A DNA stretch of 30,603 nucleotides from CAYSLC01 sp964431545 (GCA_964431545.1 CAYSLC010000039.1:1-30603); one strand, 5' to 3'. Positions 1-8,659 are shown, counted from the first letter of the stretch. Numbers and translations are program-made. Notes: generated by a model from the letters alone, not told the origin.

Positions 1-432
1 CGCCGCCTCCGGATCTTCATGGCCGCGGCCGATCGAATCGTACCGATGGATGGGGTTTCCCCAGGGGCCGGCACCCCGGAGACGGCCGCCGTGGCCGACT
101 GGGCGTTGGGCCGTCTGGCTCCGGATCTCCGGCGCCGGTTCCTGATCTTCCTTTTCCTGCTCGACGTGCTGGGGATCTTCTTCGGCGGGCGGCCTTTTTC
201 GAATAACCGTCCGGCCGACCGGGACCGGCAGCTCCGGTGGATGTCCCGGTCCCGCTTGCGCCCCTTGCGCATGGGGGTCTTCGGCCTCAAGTCCTATGTC
301 TGCATGGGGTATTACACAAGGGAGCCGGTCTGGAAGATCATCGGATACGGCGGCCCCCTGGAGCCCTGGCGGACCTACCCCGATCCCGACATCCGCTCCC
401 TCTGCCGCCGTAGCCCTGGGAGGACCCCGTGA
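1..432 (+). CDS. gluconate 2-dehydrogenase subunit 3-like protein (5' end missing)
   Basis: The reading frame is open from base 1 through the ATG at 19, and that ATG has no Shine-Dalgarno sequence. The residues before it (RRLRIF) run smoothly into AAADRIVP, the usual beginning of this fold, so the gene very probably starts left of the window. The region with FSNN, a run of basic residues, GYYTREPVWKIIGYGGP and YPDPD resembles the small helical partner found before, or fused to, GMC oxidoreductases (gluconate 2-dehydrogenase subunit 3-like). Such proteins are thought to be chaperone or partner subunits of the flavoprotein. The stop overlaps the GTG of the next gene (GTGA), which suggests translational coupling and a shared complex. 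The family call is by pattern and is moderately sure. Confidence 0.7.
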   Translation, partial: RRLRIFMAAADRIVPMDGVSPGAGTPETAAVADWALGRLAPDLRRRFLIFLFLLDVLGIFFGGRPFSNNRPADRDRQLRWMSRSRLRPLRMGVFGLKSYVCMGYYTREPVWKIIGYGGPLEPWRTYPDPDIRSLCRRSPGRTP

Positions 433-1928
433 AGCGCGCCTACGACCTGGTCATCGTCGGGTCCGGTGCCGGCGGCGGGCAGGTGGCCGACCGGCTGATC
501 CCCCTGGCCGAGGCGGGCGCCCGGATCGCCGTCCTGGAGGCGGGACCCCACTTCCCGAACGACTACTTCACCCAGCGGGAATTGGAGATGCTCGACCTCT
601 TCTGGAACGCCGGCGGATGGCCCACCGAGGACGGGTCGGTCACCCTGGCGGCGGGCCGGGGCGCGGGCGGGAGCACCCTCATGTACACCGGCGTCACCTT
701 CCGCCTCCCCGACGCGGTGGTCCGGGAGTGGGGGATCGAGGGGATCACGCCGGCGGATCTGGCCCCTCGGTTCGACCGGCTGGAGCGGGACCTCCGGGTC
801 ATGACGCCGGGTCCGGAGATGGACAACGACAACAATCGGCTCTTCAAGGCGGGGTGCGAGCGGCTGGGATGGCCCGTGGAGCGCCTGCGGCTCAACATCG
901 CCGGGTGCGAGGGGGCGGGCTTCTGCAACCTGGGGTGCACCGAAAAGGCCAAGCAGGGGACCCTGGAGGTTCAGCTCCCCAGAGCCATGGCCGCCGGGAT
1001 TGAGGTGATCCCCAACTGCCGTGTGGACCGTGTGGAAGACCGGACGGTCTTCGTAGCCGTTGACAAGGCCCCGCCGGGCACGCTTCCGGGCCCATGGCCG
1101 CCGGGGGAGGCGGAGATCCGGGCCGACACGGTGGTGCTGGCGGCGGGCTCCCCCGGCTCCCCGGCGATCCTCCTGCGCTCCGGGTTCGGACGGGACCTGC
1201 CGGCCCTGGGCCGATACTTCACCCTCCATCCGGCCATGACCGTCTACGGCGTTTACCCGGAGCCCATCGTCAATCACCGGGGGTTCCCAAAGACGTTTTA
1301 CACCCCGAAGTTCTCGGGGAGCCACGGCTACTACCTGGAGACCGCCTTCTACTACCCCTTCATCACCACCAAGCACATGGGCCTCTGGGGGGAGGACCTG
1401 GTCTGGACCATGAACCGGTATCGGCGGCTCATGGCCATCCTGATCCTCAACCACGACCCGGCCCTGCCGGAGAACCGGATCACCGTGGACCGCCGGGGCC
1501 GGACCAGACTCCGCTACCGCATCGGCCGGTCCTCGGCCGCCGCCCTCTGCCACGCCCAAGCCCAGGCGGCCCGGATCTTCTTCGCCGCCGGGTGCGGCGC
1601 GGCGGTGATGCCCTGCGCCCGGCGGCCGCTGTTCCGGGCCGGCGAGGTTCCGGACAGGGAATTGGAGTCCTTCATCTCCCCGAAGCACTTCCTCCCCGGC
1701 ACCACCCCCGTCTCCTCGGCCCATCCCCAGGGCGGCTGCCGGATGGGAGCCGGGCCCGCCGATTCGGTGACGGACCCCTGGGGCCGGGTCCACGGCGCCC
1801 CATGGCTCCGGGTGGCCGACGCCAGCCTCTTTCCAAAGAGCGCCCGGGTCAACCCCTACCTCACCGTCATGGCCCTGGCCGATCGAGTGGCGGAGGGGAT
1901 CCTGGGGGAACATCCAGACGGCCGCTAA
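429..1928 (+). CDS. GMC family FAD-dependent oxidoreductase
   Basis: This 499-aa flavoprotein probably oxidises an alcohol, sugar or sterol-type substrate. The N-terminus has the FAD dinucleotide fold (VIVGSGAGGG, residues 8-17) with the acidic ribose-binding residue in VLEAG (E37). GRGAGGSTLMYTG (77-89) matches the GMC signature region. The C-terminal GMC domain has the catalytic His in HPQGGCRMG (H432) and the partner Asn in VNPYLTVMALADRVAEGI (N475). A Cys cluster (C160, C166, C170) is like that of long-chain or cholesterol-type GMC enzymes. The GTG start overlaps the stop of the subunit-3-like gene, so the two are probably made together. There is no signal peptide; partner and electron acceptor are unknown. 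Confidence 0.92.
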   Translation: MKRAYDLVIVGSGAGGGQVADRLIPLAEAGARIAVLEAGPHFPNDYFTQRELEMLDLFWNAGGWPTEDGSVTLAAGRGAGGSTLMYTGVTFRLPDAVVREWGIEGITPADLAPRFDRLERDLRVMTPGPEMDNDNNRLFKAGCERLGWPVERLRLNIAGCEGAGFCNLGCTEKAKQGTLEVQLPRAMAAGIEVIPNCRVDRVEDRTVFVAVDKAPPGTLPGPWPPGEAEIRADTVVLAAGSPGSPAILLRSGFGRDLPALGRYFTLHPAMTVYGVYPEPIVNHRGFPKTFYTPKFSGSHGYYLETAFYYPFITTKHMGLWGEDLVWTMNRYRRLMAILILNHDPALPENRITVDRRGRTRLRYRIGRSSAAALCHAQAQAARIFFAAGCGAAVMPCARRPLFRAGEVPDRELESFISPKHFLPGTTPVSSAHPQGGCRMGAGPADSVTDPWGRVHGAPWLRVADASLFPKSARVNPYLTVMALADRVAEGILGEHPDGR

Positions 1929-1933
1929 AGCGT

Positions 1934-1983
1934 CCGGCAAAGCCTATGTTGACCGGGCAAAGCCTTTTGATTCCGGCAAAGCG
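1934..1983. repeat. short imperfect tandem repeat (3 units)
   Basis: The core CCGGCAAAGC occurs at 1934-1943 and 1973-1982, and as CCGGGCAAAGC at 1953-1963. Unit spacing is 19-20 bp. It begins six bases after the GMC stop codon. Function is unknown; it is too short and degenerate to be a CRISPR. Confidence 0.6.
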
Positions 1984-2097
1984 CTGTGGTACCATTATTT
2001 CTGATTTCAACGGATTTTGTTGAGGCACATATTTAATTTGGGGAGGCACATATTGAACAGGATGGACCGCTGCCATCAACCCCGGAGGGGTGATACA

Positions 2098-2302
2098 TAC
2101 CAGCCCTGGGCGTCGCCCAGGGATTGGTGATCAGAATCGGTCGAGCCCTGTAAGGGCGAAACATGTATTTCCTTAATCCATACTTTTCCATGTCCCTTTT
2201 CCATGTCTCGCCCTTACAGGGCTATCCCCTCAATTTCCGGCAATTTCCCAGGGCTATCGCAGAGCGATAACCCTGGGCTGGTATATGGCGCCCTTTCAGG
2301 GC
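2098..2302. repeat. nested palindromic REP/MITE-like element
   Basis: A perfect 16-bp inverted repeat, AGCCCTGTAAGGGCGA (2144-2159) and its complement (2208-2223), is nested inside a 13-bp outer pair with one mismatch (2098-2110 and 2271-2283). Further hairpins are CCCTGGGCG-T-CGCCCAGGG (2104-2122), a 14-bp stem with one mismatch around AGA (2247-2260 and 2264-2277), and GCCCT-TTC-AGGGC (2290-2302). The GCCCT-N3-AGGGC core recurs three times. This is the look of a non-autonomous REP/MITE-like element mobilised by a transposase elsewhere; no transposase is present here. Confidence 0.7.
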
Positions 2303-2374
2303 TGTCCCCAAACCCCGATTTATGCAGGATGTTTTCTGACTCGATGAGCACAAAACATGGAAAACGAGGATCCC

Positions 2375-3643
2375 ATGGCCGACGATACCACCGATAACGA
2401 CTATACCCCGCCCGAGGATCTCTGGGCCATGGACGCCGGCCTGCAATTCAACGAGGCCCTGGACCAGGGGGATCCCCGGTACGTTCCCACCGATGAGGCC
2501 CGTGGCGACTACTCCGCGAGCAGATTCCCGCGGACCTTTGGCGTCGACGACCGGGATGCCGCTCGACCGATCCTTCGGGGCCGCCACCCCAGCCTCTACT
2601 GCGTATTCTGCGGTCACCGGGGATGCGGCAAGAGCACGGAACTCAGGCGGCTGGCGCAGCGGCTGAACAAGCCGGAGGTCTTCTTCGTGGTCTTCCTGGA
2701 TGCCCTGCGGGAACTCGACTACAACAACCTCAACTACGCCGACGTGCTTCTGGCCCTGGCCAAGGAGTTGTTCGAGGCCCTGGAGCGGGAGAAGATCCAT
2801 GTGGACGCCATCCTGCTCGAAAATCTGGAGGCGTGGTTCGCCGAGCGGGTGGAGACGGACACGAAAACGGAGCAGTTCGCTGCCGAACTCAAGGCCGGCG
2901 CCAAGGCCGAGGGGGGCATTCCCTTTTTGGCCAAGCTCTTCGGTGAACTGACCACGGCGCTGAAAAGCAACAGCAGCTACAAGGAGGAGCTGCGCCGGAT
3001 CGTGGAGAACAGCTTCAGCCAGTTCGCCGAAAGCTTCAACCGGTGCATCGTGGCCGCGGAGGATGCGATCCAGCGCGCGGAACGGGGCCAGCGGATCCTG
3101 TTCATCGTGGACGGAACGGACCGGCTCCGGGACAAGGACCGGGAGCGGTTCTTCGTGGGGGATGTCCACCAGCTCAAACAGATCCGGTCCAATTTCATAT
3201 ATTGCGCGCCCATCTCCCTGTTGTACGAGAGCAATCAGGTCCAGCAGGAGTACAACAGCTTCATCCTGCCCATGATCAAGCTGCGGGAGAAGGACAAAGA
3301 GGATCCGCTGCCCGCCGGATACGCCGTCATGAAGCAGATGGTCTACAAACGCGCCCATCCCAAGCTGTTCGAGACGCCGGAACTCGTGGACGAGTTGATC
3401 CGGTACTCCGGCGGCAGTCCTCGGGAGCTGTTCAAACTATTGCACTACGCATTTCTCAGGGCATCGAAAGATTACCTGGACGGCAACGCGGTGGCGGGGG
3501 CGGTGCACGATCTGGCCACGGATTACAAACGGATCATCGACACCGAGGACTACCCCCTGCTCAAGGAGATCGATCAGTCCGACGGCGGGGAGCGCAACTC
3601 CGATGGCAACAAACGCGCCGATTTAACCTCGACTCCGGGATAA
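2375..3643 (+). CDS. AAA/STAND-like P-loop ATPase of unknown role
   Basis: The 422-aa protein has a clear Walker A, GHRGCGKST (residues 80-88), and Walker B, ILFIVDGTDRL (241-251). YSGGSPRELFKLL (345-357) resembles the C-terminal arginine/sensor-2 region of STAND or Orc-type AAA proteins. The middle (about 130-235) is helical and charged. The ATG at 2375 was chosen because GAGG lies 5 nt upstream; an in-frame ATG at 2357 has no clear ribosome site. There is no partner gene: it sits between the palindromic repeat region and a thioesterase. The last roughly 20 residues (GGERNSDGNKRADLTSTPG) are polar and low-complexity, so the C-terminus may be truncated. A signalling or defence role is possible but not shown. 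Confidence 0.8.
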   Translation: MADDTTDNDYTPPEDLWAMDAGLQFNEALDQGDPRYVPTDEARGDYSASRFPRTFGVDDRDAARPILRGRHPSLYCVFCGHRGCGKSTELRRLAQRLNKPEVFFVVFLDALRELDYNNLNYADVLLALAKELFEALEREKIHVDAILLENLEAWFAERVETDTKTEQFAAELKAGAKAEGGIPFLAKLFGELTTALKSNSSYKEELRRIVENSFSQFAESFNRCIVAAEDAIQRAERGQRILFIVDGTDRLRDKDRERFFVGDVHQLKQIRSNFIYCAPISLLYESNQVQQEYNSFILPMIKLREKDKEDPLPAGYAVMKQMVYKRAHPKLFETPELVDELIRYSGGSPRELFKLLHYAFLRASKDYLDGNAVAGAVHDLATDYKRIIDTEDYPLLKEIDQSDGGERNSDGNKRADLTSTPG

Positions 3644-3666
3644 CATCGAAATCGCAGGAGCCCCCC

Positions 3667-4125
3667 ATGCCGACCCCCAACCCAACCTACATCGAAAAGC
3701 TCAAGGAAGCGGTGAAAACCAGCCCCTATCCCCGCCACATGGCCATGGAGTTGACGGAGATCGGCATCGACACGAGCGGGGTGACGCTGACCCTGGGCGA
3801 GTGCCACCTCCAGCCCTTCGGCATTGTCCACGGCGGGGTCCTGGCCACGCTCATCGACACGGCCACCTTCTGGGCCGCCTTCCTCCGCCTGCCCGACGGA
3901 GACGGCCTGGTCAACATCGACCTGAAGCTCAACTACCTCAAGCCGGTCACGGACGGGGTTCTCCGGGCCGACGGCCGCTGCCTCCGCCACGGACGTTCCA
4001 TCTGCTACGCGGAGTCGAGCGTGTTCGATCCCGACGGCGATCTCCTGGCTCACGGGACTTCCACCCTCATGGTCCTGCCCGGCAAGGGCCTCGACCTGGG
4101 GATTGCCAAGTTCACCGACGGATAG
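3667..4125 (+). CDS. PaaI-family hotdog acyl-CoA thioesterase
   Basis: This is a 152-aa single hotdog-fold protein expected to hydrolyse acyl-CoA or aryl-CoA thioesters in the cytoplasm. The active-site loop HGGVLATLIDTA (55-66) is the PaaI signature: HGG at the start of the long helix and an acidic residue in that helix. It is followed by strands such as VNIDLKLNYLKPV. AGGAG lies 6 nt before the ATG at 3667, which fixes the start although the frame is open upstream. It sits 23 nt after the ATPase and 15 nt before a flavoprotein gene on the same strand. The substrate cannot be read from the sequence. A second, diverged paralogue lies at 18067. Confidence 0.9.
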   Translation: MPTPNPTYIEKLKEAVKTSPYPRHMAMELTEIGIDTSGVTLTLGECHLQPFGIVHGGVLATLIDTATFWAAFLRLPDGDGLVNIDLKLNYLKPVTDGVLRADGRCLRHGRSICYAESSVFDPDGDLLAHGTSTLMVLPGKGLDLGIAKFTDG

Positions 4126-4140
4126 CCCCCAAAAGCAGCC

Positions 4141-5730
4141 ATGACAGCCGACAAGCGCGCGACCCGGCGGCTCGAGATCCGGGTGGATCCGGATCACATC
4201 CACGATCGGTCCTGGATCCGGTCCCGGATCGAAAAGCAGACGACCGCCCCCTTCGCCGATTTCCGAATCGTCCGACGGGCCATCGACTCCCGGCAAAAGC
4301 GGCCCGTCTTCGTCCTCCAGGTGGCGCTTCTCTCCCGGCCCGCCGGAGAGATCCCCGCCTGGGCGCCCGTCACCGGGCGGCTGGAACCGGTCCTTTCGGG
4401 TCGGCGCGCCGTGGTGGTGGGCGCGGGGCCGGCCGGATACGTCGCGGCCCTGGGGCTCATCGAACAGGGGATCCGGCCGGTGATCCTGGAGCGGGGCCGG
4501 GACGTCCGGACCCGCCGCAAGAGCCTGGCCCGGATCCAGCGGGACGGGGTGGTGGAGCCCGACTCCAACTACTGCTTCGGCGAGGGCGGGGCCGGGGCCT
4601 ACTCGGACGGCAAGCTGTACACCCGGTCGGCCAAGCGGGGGGACGTGGGCCGGATCCTCCGGATCCTGGTGGAGCACGGGGCCCGGGAGGAGATCCTGAT
4701 CGATGCCGAGCCCCACATCGGCTCCAACCGGCTGCCGGGGATCATTCGGTCCATGCGGGAGACGATCCTCGCACTGGGCGGGGAGATCCGGTTCGGGGCC
4801 CGGGTAACGGATCTCCTCATCGAAGACGGGGCCGCGGCCGGCGCGCGCCTCGCCGACGGGGAGCGGGTGCCGGCCGACGCCGTGATCCTCGCCTGCGGCC
4901 ACTCCGCCAGGGAGATCTTCATGATGCTCCACCGGCGGGGGATCCGCCTGGAGGCCAAGCCCTTTGCCATGGGGGTCCGGGTGGAACATCCCCAGGCCCT
5001 CATCGACCGGGTCCGGTACCACCATTGGCCCCGGCACCCCAACCTGCCGCCGGCCGCCTACCGGCTCCGAAACCGGGTGGAGGACCGGGGGGTCTACACC
5101 TTCTGCATGTGCCCCGGCGGCTTCATCGTGCCCACGGCCACCGCGCCGGGGGAGCTGGTGCTGAACGGCATGAGCCTGGCCGGACGGGACGCCCCTTACG
5201 CCAACGCCGGGCTGGTGGTGGAGGTCCACCTGGCCGATGCCCGGCCCCGGCACGGGGAGGGTCCCCTGGCGGCCATGGCCTTCCAGCGGGAGGTGGAGCG
5301 GCGGGCCTTTGAAGCGAGCGGCGACGGCACCCAGCGGGCCCCGGCCCAGCGGATGACCGATTTCGCCGCCGGACGGGCCTCGTCCACCCTCCCCGGCACC
5401 TCGTACCTGCCCGGGATCTTCTCCCACCGGGTGGATGAACTGCTGCCGGAGCCGGTCTCCCGGCGGCTCCGGGCCGCCCTGCCGGACCTGGACCGGAAGA
5501 TGAAGGGTTTTTTCACCGGGGAGGCGATCGTTGTGGCCGTGGAGTCCCGGACCTCCTCGCCGGTGCGGATCCCCCGGGATCCGGCACGTCTGACCCATCC
5601 CCAGGTCCCGGGGCTCTTCCCCTGCGGCGAGGGGGCCGGATATGCGGGCGGGATCATCTCCGCCGCCGTGGACGGGGCACGGGTGGCCGAGCAGGCGGGG
5701 GCCTTGCTTCAGGGCGGAAAAAAGGGATAG
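4141..5730 (+). CDS. COG2509-type FAD-dependent dehydrogenase (long form)
   Basis: A 529-aa flavoprotein of the uncharacterised FAD-dependent dehydrogenase family (COG2509-like). Residues 1-85 form a small leading domain (LEIRVDPDHIHDRSWI...) typical of the long members. The FAD-binding GAGPAG follows at 94-99, with the acidic residue in ILERG. NYCFGEGGAGAYSDGKLYTR (143-162) is the family hallmark. GLFPCGEGAGYAGGIISAAVDG near the C-terminus closes the FAD site. The reaction is unknown; NAD(P)H-linked reduction is an inference. The ribosome site before the ATG is weak, and the gene probably depends on read-through from the thioesterase 15 nt upstream. A shorter paralogue is at 20740. Confidence 0.88.
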   Translation: MTADKRATRRLEIRVDPDHIHDRSWIRSRIEKQTTAPFADFRIVRRAIDSRQKRPVFVLQVALLSRPAGEIPAWAPVTGRLEPVLSGRRAVVVGAGPAGYVAALGLIEQGIRPVILERGRDVRTRRKSLARIQRDGVVEPDSNYCFGEGGAGAYSDGKLYTRSAKRGDVGRILRILVEHGAREEILIDAEPHIGSNRLPGIIRSMRETILALGGEIRFGARVTDLLIEDGAAAGARLADGERVPADAVILACGHSAREIFMMLHRRGIRLEAKPFAMGVRVEHPQALIDRVRYHHWPRHPNLPPAAYRLRNRVEDRGVYTFCMCPGGFIVPTATAPGELVLNGMSLAGRDAPYANAGLVVEVHLADARPRHGEGPLAAMAFQREVERRAFEASGDGTQRAPAQRMTDFAAGRASSTLPGTSYLPGIFSHRVDELLPEPVSRRLRAALPDLDRKMKGFFTGEAIVVAVESRTSSPVRIPRDPARLTHPQVPGLFPCGEGAGYAGGIISAAVDGARVAEQAGALLQGGKKG

Positions 5731-5791
5731 CGAGCGCGGATTCCAGGGCGGCGCCGATGTATTCCGGGTGCCTGGGGGCCGCCGGGGCCGC

Positions 5792-7552
5792 CTACGTCAG
5801 AGGGCCCCGAGCCTTCTTCCGTTTCGGACCCCTCTTCCGGCTTCTTCCAATGAGATGGGTCAGCTCCCGGACGAAGCCGGCCATCTGATCCGCCATCTCC
5901 TTGAATTCCGCCGCGCTCTCCGTCGCCGTCTGGGCGCCGGCCGCGTTCTGCTGGGTGACCTGGTCGGCGTCTGTGAGAGCCCGGTTGAGCTGCTCGATCC
6001 CCTGGGCCTGCTCGTCGGAGGCCGCGGCGATCCCGGTGGCCAGTTCGCTCCCTTTCCGGACCCCTTCGCCGGCCTCCGAAAAGGCCTTTCGGGTCGCTTC
6101 GGTCAGGCCGCCCCCCTCCTCCACCCTGGCGAGCGTGGACTGGATCAGGCTCGACGTATCCCCTGCCGCCTTGGCGGCCCGCATGGCAAGATTCCGGACC
6201 TCGTCGGCCACCACGGCGAATCCCGCTCCCGCTTCCCCGGCCCGGGCCGCCTCCACCGCGGCGTTGAGGGCCAGAAGGTTGGTCTGAAAGGCGATCTCGT
6301 CGATGGTTTTAATGATGGAGGCGGTCTCCCGACTCGATCCGGAAATCCGATCCATCGATTCCACCAGGGCCTTGAGAGATTCCGAAGCCCGCTCCATCAC
6401 CCCCACCGCCTCCCTCATAAACCGGTCGGCCTGTCCGGCGTCATCGGCGTTCCGCCGGACCATGATGGAGATCTCCTCCAGGGAGGCGGTACTCTCCTCC
6501 AGGGCCGCGGCCTGGCCCGAGGCCCCGTCGGCCAGCTCCCGGCTGGCGGCGAGGGTTCGGTCCGAGGCGGCCTTCAGGGCCGACGAGGCCCGAGTGAGTC
6601 CCTGGCTGATGCTCGTGATGGGGGTGATGATGGAGCGGGCGATCCCCAGGGTCAAAAGAATGACCGCGGCCACCACACCGACGGCGATATACAGGATCGT
6701 CCGTCCCAGGGATTTCACCGGGGCGAGGATATCCGAACAACAGGCCTCCACGGCCAGAATCCAGCCGGTCCCGGGGAGCCGTCGGAACGCGGTGATCTTC
6801 TCCACGCTGTCCTCGGTATATCGGAGAAATCCGTTTCCCCGATCGGCCATTCGGCGGCCGGCTTCCGTCTCCGTCACGTTTTGCGTCAGGACGGCGGCCG
6901 GGTCCGGGTGGGCGATGACCCGCCCCCGGCTGTCCAATAAATAGGCGAACCCGGTGCGCCCCACTTCGACGGGTGCGGTGAAGATCCGGTGGACAAACCC
7001 CATGTCGATCATGCCGTAGAGGACCCCGGTGGCCGATTCCTGATCGATGATGGGGGCTGCGATGATGAAGATCGGTTTTCCGGACCGCCCGCTGGAAGCG
7101 ACCGGTGTGACCACCGTCTCCCCCGCCATGGCTCTTTCGAAGAAAGGTTGTTCGGAGATTGATGGCTCCGCCGCCGGCGTCTCCTCCGAGGAGGCAAGCA
7201 CCCTTCCGTCCGCTCCGGCCAGGTTGATCGACTCATAAAAGGGGTAGGAGCCCTTTTCGACCCGGAGGCGTTCGTTGGCGGATGCCCGGGCCGCCCGTCC
7301 GAAAAAGGTCTCTCGGACCGACATCCGGAACTGATCCTGGGCGCTCCACCGTTCGATGTCCAGACGGTTCCGCTCCATCCAGGCGGCCAGGTGCGTGGCG
7401 GTGGCCCCGGCCTGCTGGACGATTTGCTTGATGATCGCCTCTTCGATGGTTGCGCTGGCATACCGGTAGGAGACGAAAACGCAGACGCCCAGACCCGCTA
7501 TGGTCAACAGGGTGATGGGGATCAGGATGCGGTTTTTGAGACTCATTTTCAC
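5792..7552 (-). CDS. methyl-accepting chemotaxis protein with periplasmic Cache-like sensor
   Basis: A 586-aa inner-membrane chemoreceptor. TM1 is at about residues 9-30. A periplasmic Cache-like region (about 35-280) contains FVHRIFTAPVEVGRTGFAYLLDSRGRVIAHPDP-type strands. TM2 is at about 284-306. The cytoplasmic coiled-coil follows almost directly, with only a short HAMP-like segment (IITPITSISQGL). The kinase-contacting hairpin tip is clear: IDEIAFQTNLLALNAAVEAARAGEAG (417-442) and GFAVVADEVRNLA (444-456). There is no C-terminal CheR/CheB tether pentapeptide. The GTG at 7552 was chosen because AAGGGGGG lies 5 nt upstream; ATG two codons later is the alternative. It is co-oriented with, and 81 nt downstream of, a periplasmic binding-protein gene, which may supply the ligand. 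Confidence 0.95.
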   Translation of the reverse strand: MKMSLKNRILIPITLLTIAGLGVCVFVSYRYASATIEEAIIKQIVQQAGATATHLAAWMERNRLDIERWSAQDQFRMSVRETFFGRAARASANERLRVEKGSYPFYESINLAGADGRVLASSEETPAAEPSISEQPFFERAMAGETVVTPVASSGRSGKPIFIIAAPIIDQESATGVLYGMIDMGFVHRIFTAPVEVGRTGFAYLLDSRGRVIAHPDPAAVLTQNVTETEAGRRMADRGNGFLRYTEDSVEKITAFRRLPGTGWILAVEACCSDILAPVKSLGRTILYIAVGVVAAVILLTLGIARSIITPITSISQGLTRASSALKAASDRTLAASRELADGASGQAAALEESTASLEEISIMVRRNADDAGQADRFMREAVGVMERASESLKALVESMDRISGSSRETASIIKTIDEIAFQTNLLALNAAVEAARAGEAGAGFAVVADEVRNLAMRAAKAAGDTSSLIQSTLARVEEGGGLTEATRKAFSEAGEGVRKGSELATGIAAASDEQAQGIEQLNRALTDADQVTQQNAAGAQTATESAAEFKEMADQMAGFVRELTHLIGRSRKRGPKRKKARGPLT

Positions 7553-7633
7553 GGCAACCCCCCTTAGAGTTTGGTTCGAACGCTTTTCGGCCCTCCAGCC
7601 CTGGTTGCGAGGGGCGGTGCCCCTTATACGACC

Positions 7634-8584
7634 CTATTCCAGGACGGTGGCGATCTTCAGGATGGAGAACGGGATGGCGATCCCCAACCTCTGGGCGGTT
7701 TTGCCGTTGAGCAGAAACTTCGGATCGGGATCGGTTTTCACCGGAACCTCCCGGATCGGGGTCCCTTTGACCAGGACATCGTAGGCCGACTGGGCGAGCA
7801 TTCGGCCCCGCTTCTTATCGTCCGGCACGTATCCCGCCAGTGCCCCCTGCTTCACCGCTTTGTCCGTATAGCTGAGGACCGGGATGTCGCCGGCGGCTTC
7901 CACGATGGCCGCGGAGTTGTCCAGGTTGATGTTGTTGGTGCCGATGACGACGGCGGACACCTTTCCCTCGCCGGCTTTAACAGCCTCAATGGAGTCTTCG
8001 GCCGAGGCGCTCACCACCTCGTTGTAGGCGATTCCCATTCTTTGGCACACGGCCTGGGTCCCGGCCCGGTCCACCCCCGTGGAGGCATGCCCCTTTTGAA
8101 GAAGCAGGAGGATGGAATCCATTTCCGGCAGGATCTGGCGGAAGATCTCGAACTGAATCTCATGGGGCAGATAGTAGGTCACTCCGGTCACGTTGCCCTC
8201 CGGAGCGGCCATGTTTCGGACGGCGCCGATGGCCGCGGGGTTGTTGGTGGCGCCGATGAAGGTGGGGATGGTGGTCTTGTTTTCGCTCAGCCACTTGGAG
8301 CCGTTGCTCCGAAGCAGCACGATGCCGTCCTTCTCTTTTTCGAATCGGCGCACCACCTTCTCGAGCCCGGCGAAATCCTCCATCCCGGCCACATGTTCCT
8401 TCTCGATCTTCACATCCGGCACCAGGCGACGGATCTCCTCCCGGAAGGCGGCCTCGATCCGTTCGGTCATGGAGGACTCTCCCATCCAGACCACACCGAG
8501 GTCCAGGGCGTCGGCCCGGCCGGTGGTTCCCGGCAGACAGATGATCCCGATGGCGGCAAAGACCGTAATAATGGATCGTTTCAT
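7634..8584 (-). CDS. ABC-type periplasmic substrate-binding protein (ABC_sub_bind family)
   Basis: A 316-aa exported binding protein. The signal peptide MKRSIITVFAAIGIICLPG ends near TTGRADA (signal peptidase I-like). The mature part resembles the PF04392 family (YtrF/TrpX-like, LacI-type two-lobe fold): VVWMGESSM, PTFIGATNNP, NVTGVTYYLP, SAVVIGTNNINLDNSAAIVEAA, IPVLSYTDKAVKQGALAGYVPDDKKRGRMLAQ. The ATG at 8584 has GGAGG upstream and begins the signal peptide; the open frame further upstream covers the promoter and is not coding. There is no ABC permease or ATPase next to it. The next gene downstream is a chemoreceptor, so it probably presents a ligand for sensing. Ligand unknown. Confidence 0.9.
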   Translation of the reverse strand: MKRSIITVFAAIGIICLPGTTGRADALDLGVVWMGESSMTERIEAAFREEIRRLVPDVKIEKEHVAGMEDFAGLEKVVRRFEKEKDGIVLLRSNGSKWLSENKTTIPTFIGATNNPAAIGAVRNMAAPEGNVTGVTYYLPHEIQFEIFRQILPEMDSILLLLQKGHASTGVDRAGTQAVCQRMGIAYNEVVSASAEDSIEAVKAGEGKVSAVVIGTNNINLDNSAAIVEAAGDIPVLSYTDKAVKQGALAGYVPDDKKRGRMLAQSAYDVLVKGTPIREVPVKTDPDPKFLLNGKTAQRLGIAIPFSILKIATVLE

Positions 8585-8659
8585 CGGTTTCCCCCTCCTT
8601 TTTGGGTTGCTGCGTGTGGTTGGTGGTGAGAAAAATACGAAAAAACGTACAGGATATCT

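Larger units (their letters stand above)
1929..2374. other. 446-bp gene-free, AT-richer repeat region
   Basis: No credible gene lies between the GMC oxidoreductase and the ATPase. The base composition is clearly less GC-rich than the neighbours. It holds three units of a 19-20 bp direct repeat (from 1934), a 12-bp direct repeat GAGGCACATATT at 2022-2033 and 2043-2054, and a nested palindromic element at 2098-2302. No convincing promoter was found for the ATPase. Confidence 0.7.

Noticed and set aside
375..1940. A 521-codon minus-strand frame opposite the GMC oxidoreductase
   Set aside because: Same shadow effect; the plus strand carries intact GMC motifs.
1934..2302. CRISPR array
   Set aside because: Repeats are too short, too few and unevenly spaced, spacers are not unique sequence, and no cas gene is present.
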